A stretch of DNA of 64,000 nucleotides from Marinobacter flavimaris (GTDB taxonomy: Bacteria; Pseudomonadota; Gammaproteobacteria; Pseudomonadales; Oleiphilaceae). Position 1 is the first letter of the stretch; each line of letters starts with the position of its first letter. Shown piece after piece: positions 33,632 to 43,467 of the stretch. The notes below the pieces were generated by a model, which was not told where the DNA came from, ran no database searches, and saw only the letters and a list, made by a program, of their open reading frames with translations. The translations under genes and the position numbers were made by a program. Location of the stretch: assembly GCF_002933295.1 (NCBI RefSeq), contig NZ_PSSW01000001.1, positions 1-64,000 on the forward strand, read 5' to 3'.

Positions 33632-36600
33632 ATGAGACCGCAGCAATCACAGACGCCCGAGCTTGTCGATAGCCGGCAGGCGATTCGTGATTATTATCTC
33701 GCTGACGAGCACAAGGTTATCCACGAGATGATTGCCGGTGCCCAGTTGTCCCAGGCCGAGCGCGACGCCATTTCCGCTCGTGCGGCTGAACTGGTACGCA
33801 GCGTTCGCAAGAATGCCAAGTCCACCATCATGGAAAAATTCCTGGCGGAGTATGGCCTGACGACCAAGGAAGGCGTTGCCCTGATGTGTCTGGCCGAGGC
33901 GCTGTTGCGCGTGCCTGACAACACAACCATCCACGAGCTGATCGAAGACAAGATCACCTCCGGTGCCTGGGGCACCCACGTGGGCAAGGCGTCCTCTGGG
34001 CTGATCAACACCGCCACCGTTGCCCTGCTGATGACCAGCAACCTGCTCAAGGATTCCGAGCGCAACACCGTGGGTGAAACCCTGCGCAAGCTGCTCAAGC
34101 GCTTCGGCGAGCCGGTTATCCGTACGGTGGCCGGTCAGGCGATGAAAGAGATGGGTCGACAGTTCGTTCTGGGTCGCGATATCGATGAAGCCCAGGATGA
34201 GGCCAAGGAATACATGGCCAAGGGTTACACCTATTCCTACGACATGCTGGGCGAAGCTGCCCGCACCGATGATGACGCCAAGCGTTATTACGACTCCTAC
34301 TCCAACGCCATCGACAGCATTGCCAAGGCGAGCAAGGGCGATGTCCGCAAGAACCCGGGCATCTCGGTCAAGCTCTCCGCCCTGCTGGCCCGTTACGAGT
34401 ACGGCAACAAAGAGCGGGTCATGAACGAGTTGCTGCCCCGGGCCCGCGAACTTGTGAAAAAGGCCGCGGCTGCGAATATGGGCTTCAATATCGATGCCGA
34501 GGAGCAGGATCGTCTGGATCTGTCGCTGGATGTGATTGAGGAGCTGGTGGCGGATCCCGAGCTTGCAGGCTGGGATGGCTTTGGCGTGGTTGTTCAGGCC
34601 TATGGCAAGCGCTCCTCTTTCGTCCTCGACTGGCTCTACGGACTGGCCGAGAAGTACGACCGCAAGTTCATGGTGCGTCTGGTGAAAGGTGCCTACTGGG
34701 ATGCTGAAATCAAGCGTGCCCAGGTTATGGGGCTGAACGGGTTCCCGGTGTTTACCCGCAAGGCCTGCAGTGACGTCTCGTTCCTGTCCTGCGCCACCAA
34801 GCTGTTGAACATGACGAACCGGATTTACCCACAGTTCGCCACCCACAACGCGCATTCGGTATCTGCTATTCTCGAAATGGCCAAGACCAAGGGTGTGGAC
34901 AACTACGAATTCCAGCGCCTCCACGGCATGGGCGAATCCCTGCACAATGAGGTTCTGAAGGTCAGTGGCGTGCCCTGTCGCATTTATGCGCCGGTTGGCC
35001 CGCACAAGGATCTTCTGGCGTACCTGGTGCGTCGTTTGTTGGAGAACGGTGCCAACAGCTCCTTCGTGAACCAGATTGTGGACAAGCGCATCACACCGGA
35101 AGAGATCGCCAAGGACCCGATTGTCAGTGTTGAGGAGATGGGCAATAACATTTCCAGCAAGGCGATCGTGCACCCGTTCAAGCTGTTTGGCGATCAGCGT
35201 CGCAACTCCAAAGGCTGGGATATTACCGATCCGGTCACGGTTAACGAGATCGAGAAAGGTCGCGGAGCCTACAAAGACTATCGCTGGAAAGGTGGTCCGC
35301 TGATTGCGGGTGAGGTGGCCGGTACCGAAATCCAGGTGGTACGTAACCCGGCCGATCCGGATGATCTGGTTGGCCACGTCACCCAGGCCTCCGATGCTGA
35401 TGTAGACACCGCGATTACCTCAGCGGCGGCCGCGTTCGAGAGCTGGTCCGCCAAATCGGCTGAAGAGCGTGCTGCCTGCGTTCGCAAGGTGGGCGACCTG
35501 TACGAGGAGAACTACGCCGAGTTGTTCGCGCTCACTACCCGTGAAGCGGGCAAATCCCTGCTGGATGCGGTTGCTGAGATCCGTGAAGCGGTCGATTTCT
35601 CACAGTACTACGCCAACGAGGCCATCCGCTATAAAGACAGCGGCGATGCCCGCGGCGTGATGTGTTGTATTTCGCCCTGGAACTTCCCGCTGGCGATCTT
35701 CACCGGGCAGATTCTGGCCAACCTCGCGGCAGGTAACACCGTGGTGGCGAAGCCGGCTGAGCAGACATCCCTGCTGGCTATTCGCGCCGTGGAACTGATG
35801 CATCAGGCGGGTATCCCGAAGGATGCCATCCAGTTGGTGCCGGGTACCGGCGCAACCGTGGGTGCAGCCCTGACCTCCGATTCGCGGGTGAGCGGCGTGT
35901 GCTTTACCGGTTCTACCGCTACTGCCCAGCGCATTAACAAGGTCATGACCGAGAACATGGCGCCGGACGCGCCGCTGGTGGCAGAGACCGGTGGCCTGAA
36001 CGCGATGATCGTGGACTCCACGGCATTGCCGGAGCAGGTTGTCCGTGACGTGCTGGCGTCCTCGTTCCAGAGTGCCGGTCAGCGGTGTTCCGCCCTGCGT
36101 ATGCTCTATGTGCAGAGAGACATTGCCGATGGCCTTCTGGAAATGCTCTACGGTGCAATGGAAGAGCTCGGCATCGGCGATCCCTGGCTGCTGTCCACGG
36201 ATGTGGGCCCGGTGATCGACGAGAACGCCCGCAAGAAGATCGTGGACCACTGCGAGAAGTTCGAGCGCAACGGCAAGTTGCTGAAGAAAATGAAAGTCCC
36301 CGAGAAAGGCCTGTTCGTTTCGCCGGCAGTTCTCAGCGTCAGTGGTATTGAGGAGCTGGAAGAAGAAATCTTCGGGCCAGTCCTGCACGTGGCCACGTTC
36401 GAGGCGAAGAACATCGACAAGGTGGTGGACGACATCAACGCCAAGGGCTACGGCCTGACGTTTGGCATCCACAGCCGTGTTGATCGCCGCGTTGAGCGTA
36501 TTACCAGCCGGATCAAGGTGGGTAACACCTATGTGAACCGCAACCAGATCGGTGCCATCGTGGGCTCCCAGCCATTCGGTGGTGAAGGCCTGTCTGGCAC

Positions 36601-37261
36601 CGGTCCAAAGGCCGGTGGTCCGCAGTACGTCCGTCGTTTCCTGAAAGGTGAAACGGTCGAGCGCGAGGCGGATTCGAACGCCAGGAAGGTGGATGCCAAG
36701 CAGTTGCAGAAGCTCATCGGGCAGCTGGACAAACTGAAGGCGTCCAGGCCTGAAGCTCGTATGGACGCAATCCGGCCCATCTTTGGCAATGTTCCAGAGC
36801 CACTGGACGCTCACGTGGAAGCGCTACCCGGGCCAACGGGTGAGACCAACCGCCTGTCCAACCATGCCCGTGGCGTGGTGCTGTGTCTGGGACCGGACAA
36901 GGAAACCGCTCTGGAGCAGGCGGGTACCGCGTTGTCACAGGGCAACAAGGTGGTGGTGATTGCACCGGGCACCCAGGATGTGGTCGATCAAGCGAATAAG
37001 GCCGGGCTGCCGATTGTTGGCGCCGAGGGTCTGTTGGAGCCGGAAGCACTGGCAACCATCGATGGCTTCGAGGCGGTAGTCAGCTGTGGCGATCAGCCCC
37101 TGCTGAAAGCCTATCGCGAGGCACTGGCCAAGCGTGATGGTGCGTTGCTACCGCTGATCACTGAGCACACGCTGGATCAGCGATTTGTGATCGAACGCCA
37201 CCTATGTGTCGACACAACGGCCGCGGGCGGTAACGCCAGTCTGATTGCCGCCTCGGAATAA
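33632..37261 (+). CDS. putA: Bifunctional proline dehydrogenase / L-glutamate-gamma-semialdehyde dehydrogenase
   Basis: A 1209-residue PutA that oxidises proline to glutamate in two steps with substrate channelling, at the membrane face. The FAD proline dehydrogenase barrel (about 150-480) includes MVRLVKGAYWDAEIKRAQ and the ending EFQRLHGMGESLH; the aldehyde dehydrogenase domain (about 560-1040) has the catalytic Cys near 819 in SAGQRCSALRM and E in VAETGGLNAM. A C-terminal domain of about 150 residues follows. There is no N-terminal ribbon-helix-helix, so it cannot repress its own gene; the nearby Lrp-type regulator probably does that job. A 170-bp AT-rich gap precedes it. Confidence 0.95.
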   Translation: MRPQQSQTPELVDSRQAIRDYYLADEHKVIHEMIAGAQLSQAERDAISARAAELVRSVRKNAKSTIMEKFLAEYGLTTKEGVALMCLAEALLRVPDNTTIHELIEDKITSGAWGTHVGKASSGLINTATVALLMTSNLLKDSERNTVGETLRKLLKRFGEPVIRTVAGQAMKEMGRQFVLGRDIDEAQDEAKEYMAKGYTYSYDMLGEAARTDDDAKRYYDSYSNAIDSIAKASKGDVRKNPGISVKLSALLARYEYGNKERVMNELLPRARELVKKAAAANMGFNIDAEEQDRLDLSLDVIEELVADPELAGWDGFGVVVQAYGKRSSFVLDWLYGLAEKYDRKFMVRLVKGAYWDAEIKRAQVMGLNGFPVFTRKACSDVSFLSCATKLLNMTNRIYPQFATHNAHSVSAILEMAKTKGVDNYEFQRLHGMGESLHNEVLKVSGVPCRIYAPVGPHKDLLAYLVRRLLENGANSSFVNQIVDKRITPEEIAKDPIVSVEEMGNNISSKAIVHPFKLFGDQRRNSKGWDITDPVTVNEIEKGRGAYKDYRWKGGPLIAGEVAGTEIQVVRNPADPDDLVGHVTQASDADVDTAITSAAAAFESWSAKSAEERAACVRKVGDLYEENYAELFALTTREAGKSLLDAVAEIREAVDFSQYYANEAIRYKDSGDARGVMCCISPWNFPLAIFTGQILANLAAGNTVVAKPAEQTSLLAIRAVELMHQAGIPKDAIQLVPGTGATVGAALTSDSRVSGVCFTGSTATAQRINKVMTENMAPDAPLVAETGGLNAMIVDSTALPEQVVRDVLASSFQSAGQRCSALRMLYVQRDIADGLLEMLYGAMEELGIGDPWLLSTDVGPVIDENARKKIVDHCEKFERNGKLLKKMKVPEKGLFVSPAVLSVSGIEELEEEIFGPVLHVATFEAKNIDKVVDDINAKGYGLTFGIHSRVDRRVERITSRIKVGNTYVNRNQIGAIVGSQPFGGEGLSGTGPKAGGPQYVRRFLKGETVEREADSNARKVDAKQLQKLIGQLDKLKASRPEARMDAIRPIFGNVPEPLDAHVEALPGPTGETNRLSNHARGVVLCLGPDKETALEQAGTALSQGNKVVVIAPGTQDVVDQANKAGLPIVGAEGLLEPEALATIDGFEAVVSCGDQPLLKAYREALAKRDGALLPLITEHTLDQRFVIERHLCVDTTAAGGNASLIAASE

Positions 37262-37282
37262 GCGGCGACAATCGGTGCAAAA

Positions 37283-37318
37283 CGCGCCCGGCGTCAGGTC
37301 TACCTGACGCCGGGCGCG
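37283..37318. terminator. Hairpin between convergent putA and pxpC
   Basis: A 17-bp perfect inverted repeat (37283-37299 and 37302-37318) with almost no loop, followed by TGTTTTC on the plus strand. The pxpC stop codon (37300-37302) lies at its centre, so one arm encodes the last residues of PxpC. It probably stops both convergent transcripts. Confidence 0.7.
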
Positions 37319-38238
37319 CCTGTTTTCAGTCTCTGGTTAAACAGCATTCGGCGGCCTTCGGCCTCGGCAACGTCCGAGAGGAAGAAGCTCACCGATGATC
37401 CCGGCCCACGCTGGGCCAGAAGGCCTGCATCCAGCGCGCTCAGGCAGCCGATTTTCGGGTAGCCGCCGATGGTTTGCCGGTCTTTCATCAGAACGATTGG
37501 CTGGCCATCTTTGGGCACCTGAATAGCTCCGTAGGCAATCCCTTCCGAAATAATCCCGTCCAGATCCGAATGAATCGCATCGCCCTTCAGGCGATAGCCC
37601 ATGCGATCAATATTCTGGCTGATTTCGTAATCGCACGAGAAAAACTTCTCCCGCTGAACTATAGAGAAGCTCCGATACTGATAGCCGGGAATAACCCCCA
37701 GGCGCAGGTGTTGTTGATAATCGGGGACTTCCGGCTCGGGAAGAAAAGCTTCAACAAACGATGCGTTTTTCTCAAACTCCAGCGTATCGCCCTTGGCCAG
37801 TTTCGCGCCTTTGCCATCCAGGCCGCCCAGGCCCTCGCGTGCCACGGTGGCGCAACTGCCAAGCTTCATGGCTGGCTTGAATCCGCCGCTGACCGCCAGG
37901 TAGGCCCGCAAGCCGCTCACAGGCGTGGTGAAGTCCAGTCTGTCGCCCTTATTGATGTGATGGGTGCGCCAGGGCGCAATGGCCTGATCGTTGATACGGG
38001 CGCCCAGATCGCCGCCGGTAATGGCAATGCAGGCCTCATGGTTCGCCTTCAGGCTGAACCTGCCAAAGGTGATTTCGATCTGTGGGGCATCGAGATCATT
38101 GCCCAGCAGGCGGTTCGCCCAGAAAAATGCAAACTCGTCCATGGGGCCGCCGGTGGTCACGCCCATATGCTGGTAGCCGTGGCGGCCGGCATCCTGAACA
38201 AGGGCCAGCATTCCGGGTTCGAGGACTTCAAAGCTCAT
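37300..38238 (-). CDS. pxpC: 5-Oxoprolinase subunit C (biotin-dependent carboxyltransferase fold)
   Basis: A 312-residue KipA/PxpC protein: VQDAGRHGYQHMGVTTGGPMD, then ITGGDLGARINDQ and the closing RGPGSSVSFFL. With PxpA and PxpB it hydrolyses 5-oxoproline (pyroglutamate) to glutamate using ATP. It overlaps pxpB by 11 bases. Confidence 0.93.
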   Translation of the reverse strand: MSFEVLEPGMLALVQDAGRHGYQHMGVTTGGPMDEFAFFWANRLLGNDLDAPQIEITFGRFSLKANHEACIAITGGDLGARINDQAIAPWRTHHINKGDRLDFTTPVSGLRAYLAVSGGFKPAMKLGSCATVAREGLGGLDGKGAKLAKGDTLEFEKNASFVEAFLPEPEVPDYQQHLRLGVIPGYQYRSFSIVQREKFFSCDYEISQNIDRMGYRLKGDAIHSDLDGIISEGIAYGAIQVPKDGQPIVLMKDRQTIGGYPKIGCLSALDAGLLAQRGPGSSVSFFLSDVAEAEGRRMLFNQRLKTGAPGVR

Positions 38239-38920
38239 CGAGGTTGCCTCCCAGCTCCAGGAATTCGTCCCGGCTTATGGCGCGAAAGCGCACCTGATCG
38301 CCGACCTGTACCAGGGCCAGAGAGTCGCTGTCCCAATCCACCATTTTCTGCGGCGTGCGGCCAATGATTTGCCAGCCACCCGGTGTGCAGCTCGGGTAGA
38401 TTGCGGTTTGGGTGCCTGCGATACCGACGCTGCCGGTAGGGACTTTCAGTCGGGGCGTGGATTTCCGCGGAATGGCAATCCGTTCGTCGGTACTTCCCAG
38501 GTAGGCAAACCCCGGAGCGAAGCCGATGGCGTAGACCTGATAAAGCTGTTCACTGTGAATGCGAACGACCTCGTCCCGGGACAGGCCGGCATGCTCGCAG
38601 ACATCCTCCAGGTCCAGACCCACTTCGCGATCATAGTAGACGGGCAGCTCGACGATGCGGGCAGAGTCGCCCCCGGTGGAGCCATCATCCTCGGAGTCGA
38701 TCGCTGCGCGCACCCTGCGAACGATGGCAAACCGGTCAGCCTGTTCCAGATCCCAGGTCACCAGAATTGAGGTGTATGAGGGGACCAGGTCAACAATGAG
38801 GTCGGACATGTCGCGCCGCAGCCGGTCCGTGGCCCGCTTGACCAGTCCTGCGGATTCCGCACCGATCTGGTCGCCAAAATACACCATGCAGGTGTTTTCG
38901 TTGACCGACTCGATCCTCAT
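38228..38920 (-). CDS. pxpB: 5-Oxoprolinase subunit B (KipI-like)
   Basis: A 230-residue KipI/PxpB protein with VPSYTSILVTWD, VYYDREVGLDLEDV, YAIGFAPGFAYLGSTDERI and PTGSVGIAGTQTAIYPSCTPGGW, all conserved family blocks. It forms the ATP-using partner of PxpC. It overlaps pxpA by four bases. Confidence 0.93.
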   Translation of the reverse strand: MRIESVNENTCMVYFGDQIGAESAGLVKRATDRLRRDMSDLIVDLVPSYTSILVTWDLEQADRFAIVRRVRAAIDSEDDGSTGGDSARIVELPVYYDREVGLDLEDVCEHAGLSRDEVVRIHSEQLYQVYAIGFAPGFAYLGSTDERIAIPRKSTPRLKVPTGSVGIAGTQTAIYPSCTPGGWQIIGRTPQKMVDWDSDSLALVQVGDQVRFRAISRDEFLELGGNLDEL

Positions 38921-39651
38921 AGCGCTTCCACGACCTGTCGCATATGCCGTGCGGCGTCGACGGCATGGTAGCTGTCGCCGTGAATACAGATGGTGTCCGC
39001 CTTGATCGGAATAGGTTTGCCCGAGATCGAGGTGACCGTTCCTTCGCGGATAATCTGGGTGACCTGCGCCTCAATGGCTTCGGTTGTCTCGTGCACGGCA
39101 CCGCGAACCGACCGTTTTACCAGTCTGCCCTCGTCGCTGTAGGCGCGATCAGAGAACGCCTCGAACCAGACCTCGATGCCGTATTCGTCTGCGCGATCCT
39201 TGACCTGTTGCCAGTCCGGCGTTGCCATGACCACCAGGGGGCACTTTGGTGCGTAGGAGCGAACGGCGGACATAACCACGGACAAGGTGGTGTTATCGAC
39301 CATCATCCGGTTATACAGGGCGCCGTGGGGCTTCACGTAGGAGATGGAAGTGCCATGTACCTGGCAGATGCCGTTGAGCGCCGCCATCTGGTAAACCAGG
39401 ATAGCCTTGAGCTCGTCCGGGCGGCAGTCCATGTCCCGACGGCCAAACCCCAGCAGGTCCGGGTAGCCCGGGTGGGCGCCAATGGTCACGTTCTGGGCCA
39501 GAGCCAGTTTGACCGTGTGGTCCATGGTCAGCGGGTCGGATGCATGAAACCCGCAGGCAATACTGGCCATATCAATGTAGGGCATGACTTCGGCATCCAT
39601 GCCCTTGGTCCAGGTGCCAAAGCTCTCGCCCATGTCGCAGTTGAGTTTCAT
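38917..39651 (-). CDS. pxpA: 5-Oxoprolinase subunit A (LamB/YcsF)
   Basis: A 244-residue YcsF barrel beginning MKLNCDMGESFGTWTKGMD, with CGFHASDPLTMDHTV, GAHPGYPDLLGFGRR, SYVKPHGALYNRM and TICIHGDSYHAV. It completes the PxpABC 5-oxoprolinase. It follows the TRAP permease gene by 31 bp, so uptake and cleavage genes are one run. Confidence 0.94.
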   Translation of the reverse strand: MKLNCDMGESFGTWTKGMDAEVMPYIDMASIACGFHASDPLTMDHTVKLALAQNVTIGAHPGYPDLLGFGRRDMDCRPDELKAILVYQMAALNGICQVHGTSISYVKPHGALYNRMMVDNTTLSVVMSAVRSYAPKCPLVVMATPDWQQVKDRADEYGIEVWFEAFSDRAYSDEGRLVKRSVRGAVHETTEAIEAQVTQIIREGTVTSISGKPIPIKADTICIHGDSYHAVDAARHMRQVVEAL

Positions 39652-39682
39652 TGTGTACCTCCGAAAAACGTTGTGTCCTGCA

Positions 39683-40990
39683 TTACCCCTGGCTCATGGT
39701 CTGGGGCAGGTAGGTGACAATCTCCGGGAACCAGCCGATCAGGAAAAGTGCTGCCATGATCAGCAGGAAGAACGGCAGGGCTGCCCGGGCCACGTACAGT
39801 ATGTCTTTACCTGTCAGAGCCTGGATGACAAACAGGTTGAAGCCCACCGGGGGCGTAATCTGTGCCATCTCTACCACCAGCACAATAAAGATCCCGAACC
39901 AGAGCAAGTCGATGCCGGCCTGCTGAACCATCGGCATGACAACCGCCACGGTCAGAACCACAACCGAAATCCCGTCCAGGAAACAGCCGAGGAGGACGAA
40001 CAGCACTGTCAGGCCAACCAGAAGTTCGAACGGTGACAGGGACATGCTGCCGATCCAGGCGGCCAGTTCCCGCGGAATACCCAGGAAGCCCATGGCCAGG
40101 GTCAGAAAGTGGGCACCAACCAGAATCAGGCCGATCATGCAGGAACTTTTCACGGCTCCCAACAGGCTGTCCTTGAAGCTCTGAATGCTCAGTGAACCGG
40201 TTGCGGCCGCAATGATAAGGGCACCAAAAACGCCCAGGGCGGCAGCCTCTGTTGGTGTAGCGAAGCCGGTATAGATCGAACCCAGTACGAAAATGATCAG
40301 GCCAACGATCGGGAGCAGCATACGGAGTGCCTTGATCTTGACCGAGAACGTGAGGTTTTCCTTTTTGGTGGTCGGCAGCTGGTCCTTGTTGAGCTTGGCC
40401 CAGATCATGGTGTAACCCATAAACATGGCGACCAGCATCAGGCCGGGCAGGGCGCCGGCGATAAACAGGCGGCCAATGGAAACCTCGGCGGCCACGCCAT
40501 AAACAATCAGAATAATGGAGGGCGGAATCAACAGCCCAAGCGTACCGGAGCCGGCCAGGGTGCCCACCGCCATCTTGTCGCTGTAACCCTGGGCTTTCAG
40601 TTCTGGCAGAGTCATGCGGCCAATTGTTGCGGCAGTGGCTGCGGAAGAGCCGGAAACCGCCGCAAAAATGCCACAACTCAGAATGTTTACATGGAGAAGC
40701 TTGCCCGGCAGCCCGCCCATCCAGGGGGCCAGCCCTTTGAACAAATCCTCGGACAGTCGTGTACGGAACAGAACCTCCCCCATCCAGATGAACATGGGCA
40801 GGGCCGTCAGAGACCAACTGGTACTGGCGCCCCAACTGGACGTGGCGAACAGCAGGCCGATCTGATCGTTTCCGGAGAGCAGCAGGCCCAGAATGCCGAC
40901 CCCAACCAGGGTCAGGGAGACCCACACGCCTACGGCGAGCATCAGGATCATCGCAACTGCCAGGACAATCGAGAGAAATGCGATATCCAT
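39683..40990 (-). CDS. dctM: TRAP transporter large permease (DctM)
   Basis: A 435-residue permease with about twelve membrane segments. AVSGSSAATAATIGRMTLPEL and AGSGTLGLLIPPSIILIVYG are the twin conserved DctM motifs, and ITPPVGFNLFVIQ is the C-terminal one. It imports the solute with sodium, working with DctQ and DctP. It overlaps dctQ by one base. Confidence 0.93.
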   Translation of the reverse strand: MDIAFLSIVLAVAMILMLAVGVWVSLTLVGVGILGLLLSGNDQIGLLFATSSWGASTSWSLTALPMFIWMGEVLFRTRLSEDLFKGLAPWMGGLPGKLLHVNILSCGIFAAVSGSSAATAATIGRMTLPELKAQGYSDKMAVGTLAGSGTLGLLIPPSIILIVYGVAAEVSIGRLFIAGALPGLMLVAMFMGYTMIWAKLNKDQLPTTKKENLTFSVKIKALRMLLPIVGLIIFVLGSIYTGFATPTEAAALGVFGALIIAAATGSLSIQSFKDSLLGAVKSSCMIGLILVGAHFLTLAMGFLGIPRELAAWIGSMSLSPFELLVGLTVLFVLLGCFLDGISVVVLTVAVVMPMVQQAGIDLLWFGIFIVLVVEMAQITPPVGFNLFVIQALTGKDILYVARAALPFFLLIMAALFLIGWFPEIVTYLPQTMSQG

Positions 40991-41508
40991 TACACTTCCT
41001 CCAGATTGATCTCGTCTTCATGCTGCTGGTAGGAAGGAGTGCGCTTGCGAATCACGGCAACCAGGTCGTCCAGGATGGCAATGTTGAGTGCCGTCATTCC
41101 CAGTGCAACCGGAACCTGCGGTATCCAGATGGGGATCGGGATATAGCCGTGGGACACCTCCTCGAAGATGTAGGATTCCCACACCATGTGCCAGCCATAG
41201 AACGTCATGTAGCAGGCGAGCCCGAACCCGAAAATGAGGACGACAAGCTCCTGCCAGAACCTTGGCCGTGCCGACCACTTCTGGATAACCAGGGTCACCC
41301 GGATATGGCCGCCGTTATGAAAGGTGTAGGCAAGACCGAAGAAGGTGGAGGCGGCAAGAGCCCAGCCGGACACGTCTTCCGCTGAGGGAATGATAAAGCC
41401 GAACAGGCGGCCCACGATCTGCGCCAGGATGACGACCATGATCAGGGCGATGCAGAAACCAGCAGCGTAACCGGATGCCAGATAAAATTTCTCTCGAAGA
41501 GAGTTCAT
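40990..41508 (-). CDS. dctQ: TRAP transporter small permease (DctQ)
   Basis: A 172-residue protein with four membrane segments; SAEDVSGWALAASTFFGLAYTFHNGGHIRV is split over the second helix and is the DctQ landmark. I start at MNSLREKFYL (41508), which has GGGAGG about ten bases upstream, rather than the in-frame codon at 41541. Confidence 0.9.
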   Translation of the reverse strand: MNSLREKFYLASGYAAGFCIALIMVVILAQIVGRLFGFIIPSAEDVSGWALAASTFFGLAYTFHNGGHIRVTLVIQKWSARPRFWQELVVLIFGFGLACYMTFYGWHMVWESYIFEEVSHGYIPIPIWIPQVPVALGMTALNIAILDDLVAVIRKRTPSYQQHEDEINLEEV

Positions 41509-41567
41509 AACGGATGCCTCCCGGAACAGCCTCCTGAACACTCAGGAGGCTTCCGTTGAGTGAACTT

Positions 41568-42533
41568 TTAGCGGTAGTTGGAGAGGATAGCGCCGACTTC
41601 CTCCGGTGCTTCCTGTTCCCACTCTTTCACCATGATGTCGCCGATCTTCTGGAGCTCGGCCATCAGTTCATCAGACGGTTCGGAGACCGTGATGCCATTT
41701 TCCGCCAGGGTGGCAGTGTCCTCTGCCGCGGTCTTGCGAACGCCTTCCCAGCCTTTGGCCTCGGCAGCGGCGGCCGCATCCAGGATAACCTGCTGCTGCT
41801 CATCGCTCAGGCGACGGAAGGCGCGCTTGTTGACGACTACGACGTTCTTGGGAATCCAGGCCTTGATGTCGGTGTAGTGGGAAAGGTAATCCCAGGCCTG
41901 CCCGTTCGCGCCCGTGGACGGCGAGGTGATCATGGCGTCGATGATGCCCGTGCTGAACGCCTGGGGAATCTCAGGTACCTGAACCGTTGTCGGGGTGGTG
42001 TTCATCAGGTCAGCCAGACGCGACGTAGAAGGGCTGTAAGCCCGCATCTTCAGACCTTCCAGATCTTCCAGCGTGTTAACCGGGGCTTTGGTATACAGGC
42101 TCTGTGCCGGCCAGGGCACGGTATACAGCAGGGTCATGCCTTCCTTGTCCAGCTGCTTCTCGATCTGGGGCTTGGCGGCTTCCCAGAGTCTTTTGGCATC
42201 TTCGAAGCTGGTTGCCAGGAACGGAATATTGTCGTGTTTGAACACCGGATGGGTGTTGCCCATGATGCCGATGAAGATTTCACCCAGCTGCACCTGGCCG
42301 GTTCTTACGGCCCGGGGAATTTCCGGGTGTTTTACCAGGGATGCACCGGAGTGAACGGTGATGGTGATGTCACCATCGGTGCCGTTCTTGATGTCCTCGG
42401 CAAAACCGTAGGCGATCTGGGTAGGCAGGTTGGCGTCGCCGTAGGGCGTTGGCATGTGCCATTGATCGGCCTGAACGGCTGAGGTAAGCAGCGCCCCGGT
42501 AACCAGGGTGGCTGTGGCGAGTTTTTTGAACAT
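41568..42533 (-). CDS. dctP: TRAP transporter periplasmic binding protein (DctP)
   Basis: A 321-residue protein with a signal peptide MFKKLATATLVTGALLTSAVQA. The conserved DctP core VPWPAQSLYTKAPVNTLEDL followed by LKMRAYS carries the ligand-binding arginine (R in LKMRAYS). Gene context with PxpABC and the cyclase-like protein points to 5-oxoproline or a related acid as ligand; pyroglutamate-binding DctP proteins are known in Bordetella. The ligand here is inferred. Confidence 0.9.
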   Translation of the reverse strand: MFKKLATATLVTGALLTSAVQADQWHMPTPYGDANLPTQIAYGFAEDIKNGTDGDITITVHSGASLVKHPEIPRAVRTGQVQLGEIFIGIMGNTHPVFKHDNIPFLATSFEDAKRLWEAAKPQIEKQLDKEGMTLLYTVPWPAQSLYTKAPVNTLEDLEGLKMRAYSPSTSRLADLMNTTPTTVQVPEIPQAFSTGIIDAMITSPSTGANGQAWDYLSHYTDIKAWIPKNVVVVNKRAFRRLSDEQQQVILDAAAAAEAKGWEGVRKTAAEDTATLAENGITVSEPSDELMAELQKIGDIMVKEWEQEAPEEVGAILSNYR

Positions 42534-42583
42534 AGTGAATCTCCCGTTTTTCTGTTTTTTATCGTTTAAAGGGAACTGGGGCT

Positions 42584-43399
42584 TCAGAGTACCGCCAGTT
42601 CTTCATTCAGCCGCTCGGTAAGCAGCATTTTTCCCGGTACGTGGGTTATTGCGAAAGGCAGGCGCGCGTTCTCGAGGGCCAGTTGCGGGGTAACCCCGCA
42701 GGCCCAGAACAGCGGAAGCTCGCCCGGCCTGATCGTTACCGGATCTCCAAAATCAGGCTGGTTAACGTCCTGGATGCCAATGAGCGCCGGATCGCCGATG
42801 TGAACCGGTGCACCGTGGGCCTTTGGCAGGCGGGTCGTGATCTGTATCGCGCGGATGGCATCCGCACCGTTGAACGGGCGCATGGAAACCACCATGTTGC
42901 CGCTGAACCGGCCCGCGGGCCGGGTAGCGATGTTCGAGCGGAACATGGAAACGTTCCGCCCTTCGTCCACGTTCCGGACTGAGAGGCCGGCCCTGATCAG
43001 GGCATCTTCAAACGAGAACGAGCAACCCAGGACAAAGGTCACCAGGTCGTCCTGCCAGAGGCTTTTGAGATCCGTGACTTTCTCCGCCCGCTCGCCATTC
43101 CGGAATACCTGGTATTCAGGTACATCGGTCCGGATATCCAGATCGTGTCCAAGGTCGGGAAGGGCCGGATCTCCGGGTTGAGACATGCCGATCAGGGGGC
43201 AGGCAACCGGGTTATTCTGACAGTATAGGAGAAAATCGCCGGCCCATTCGGACGGCAGGATGACCACGTTCCCCTGAAGCAGGCTGTTGGCCTGGCCACT
43301 TGTAGGCGCTGTGTGGTCGCCCGAACGAATGCGAGCGCGTAATTCTGAGGCCTGATCAAGCAGGTTGTTCTTGAAATCGGAATACGCACCGGTGTGCAT
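42584..43399 (-). CDS. DUF1445 putative hydro-lyase / D-glutamate cyclase-like protein
   Basis: A 271-residue DUF1445 family protein: [55 protein letters not shown] and [22 protein letters not shown]. Bacterial members are annotated as putative hydro-lyases; the related domain of the vertebrate mitochondrial protein DGLUCY converts D-glutamate to 5-oxo-D-proline. It is the first gene after the LysR regulator and precedes the TRAP transporter and PxpABC, which fits a role around 5-oxoproline. Confidence 0.85.
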   Translation of the reverse strand: MHTGAYSDFKNNLLDQASELRARIRSGDHTAPTSGQANSLLQGNVVILPSEWAGDFLLYCQNNPVACPLIGMSQPGDPALPDLGHDLDIRTDVPEYQVFRNGERAEKVTDLKSLWQDDLVTFVLGCSFSFEDALIRAGLSVRNVDEGRNVSMFRSNIATRPAGRFSGNMVVSMRPFNGADAIRAIQITTRLPKAHGAPVHIGDPALIGIQDVNQPDFGDPVTIRPGELPLFWACGVTPQLALENARLPFAITHVPGKMLLTERLNEELAVL

Positions 43400-43415
43400 G
43401 ACGGTAACCCCTGAT

Positions 43416-43443
43416 TGAAATTGTCTTTTACAACTAAATTTCA
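43416..43443 (-). promoter_or_regulatory. Candidate LysR-type operator upstream of the 5-oxoproline genes
   Basis: TGAAATT (43416-43422) and AATTTCA (43437-43443) form a perfect inverted repeat with a 14-base spacer, 17 bases upstream of the DUF1445 start and 25 bases beyond the LysR stop. A site for the LysR protein encoded next to it is the simplest reading. Confidence 0.45.
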
Positions 43444-43467
43444 GGGTATACCGGCTGGTGAAAAAGT

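Noticed and set aside
33647-35377. 576-residue frame antisense to putA
   Set aside because: It lies wholly inside putA in the mirrored codon phase; composition (His-, Gly- and Val-rich) is that of a shadow.
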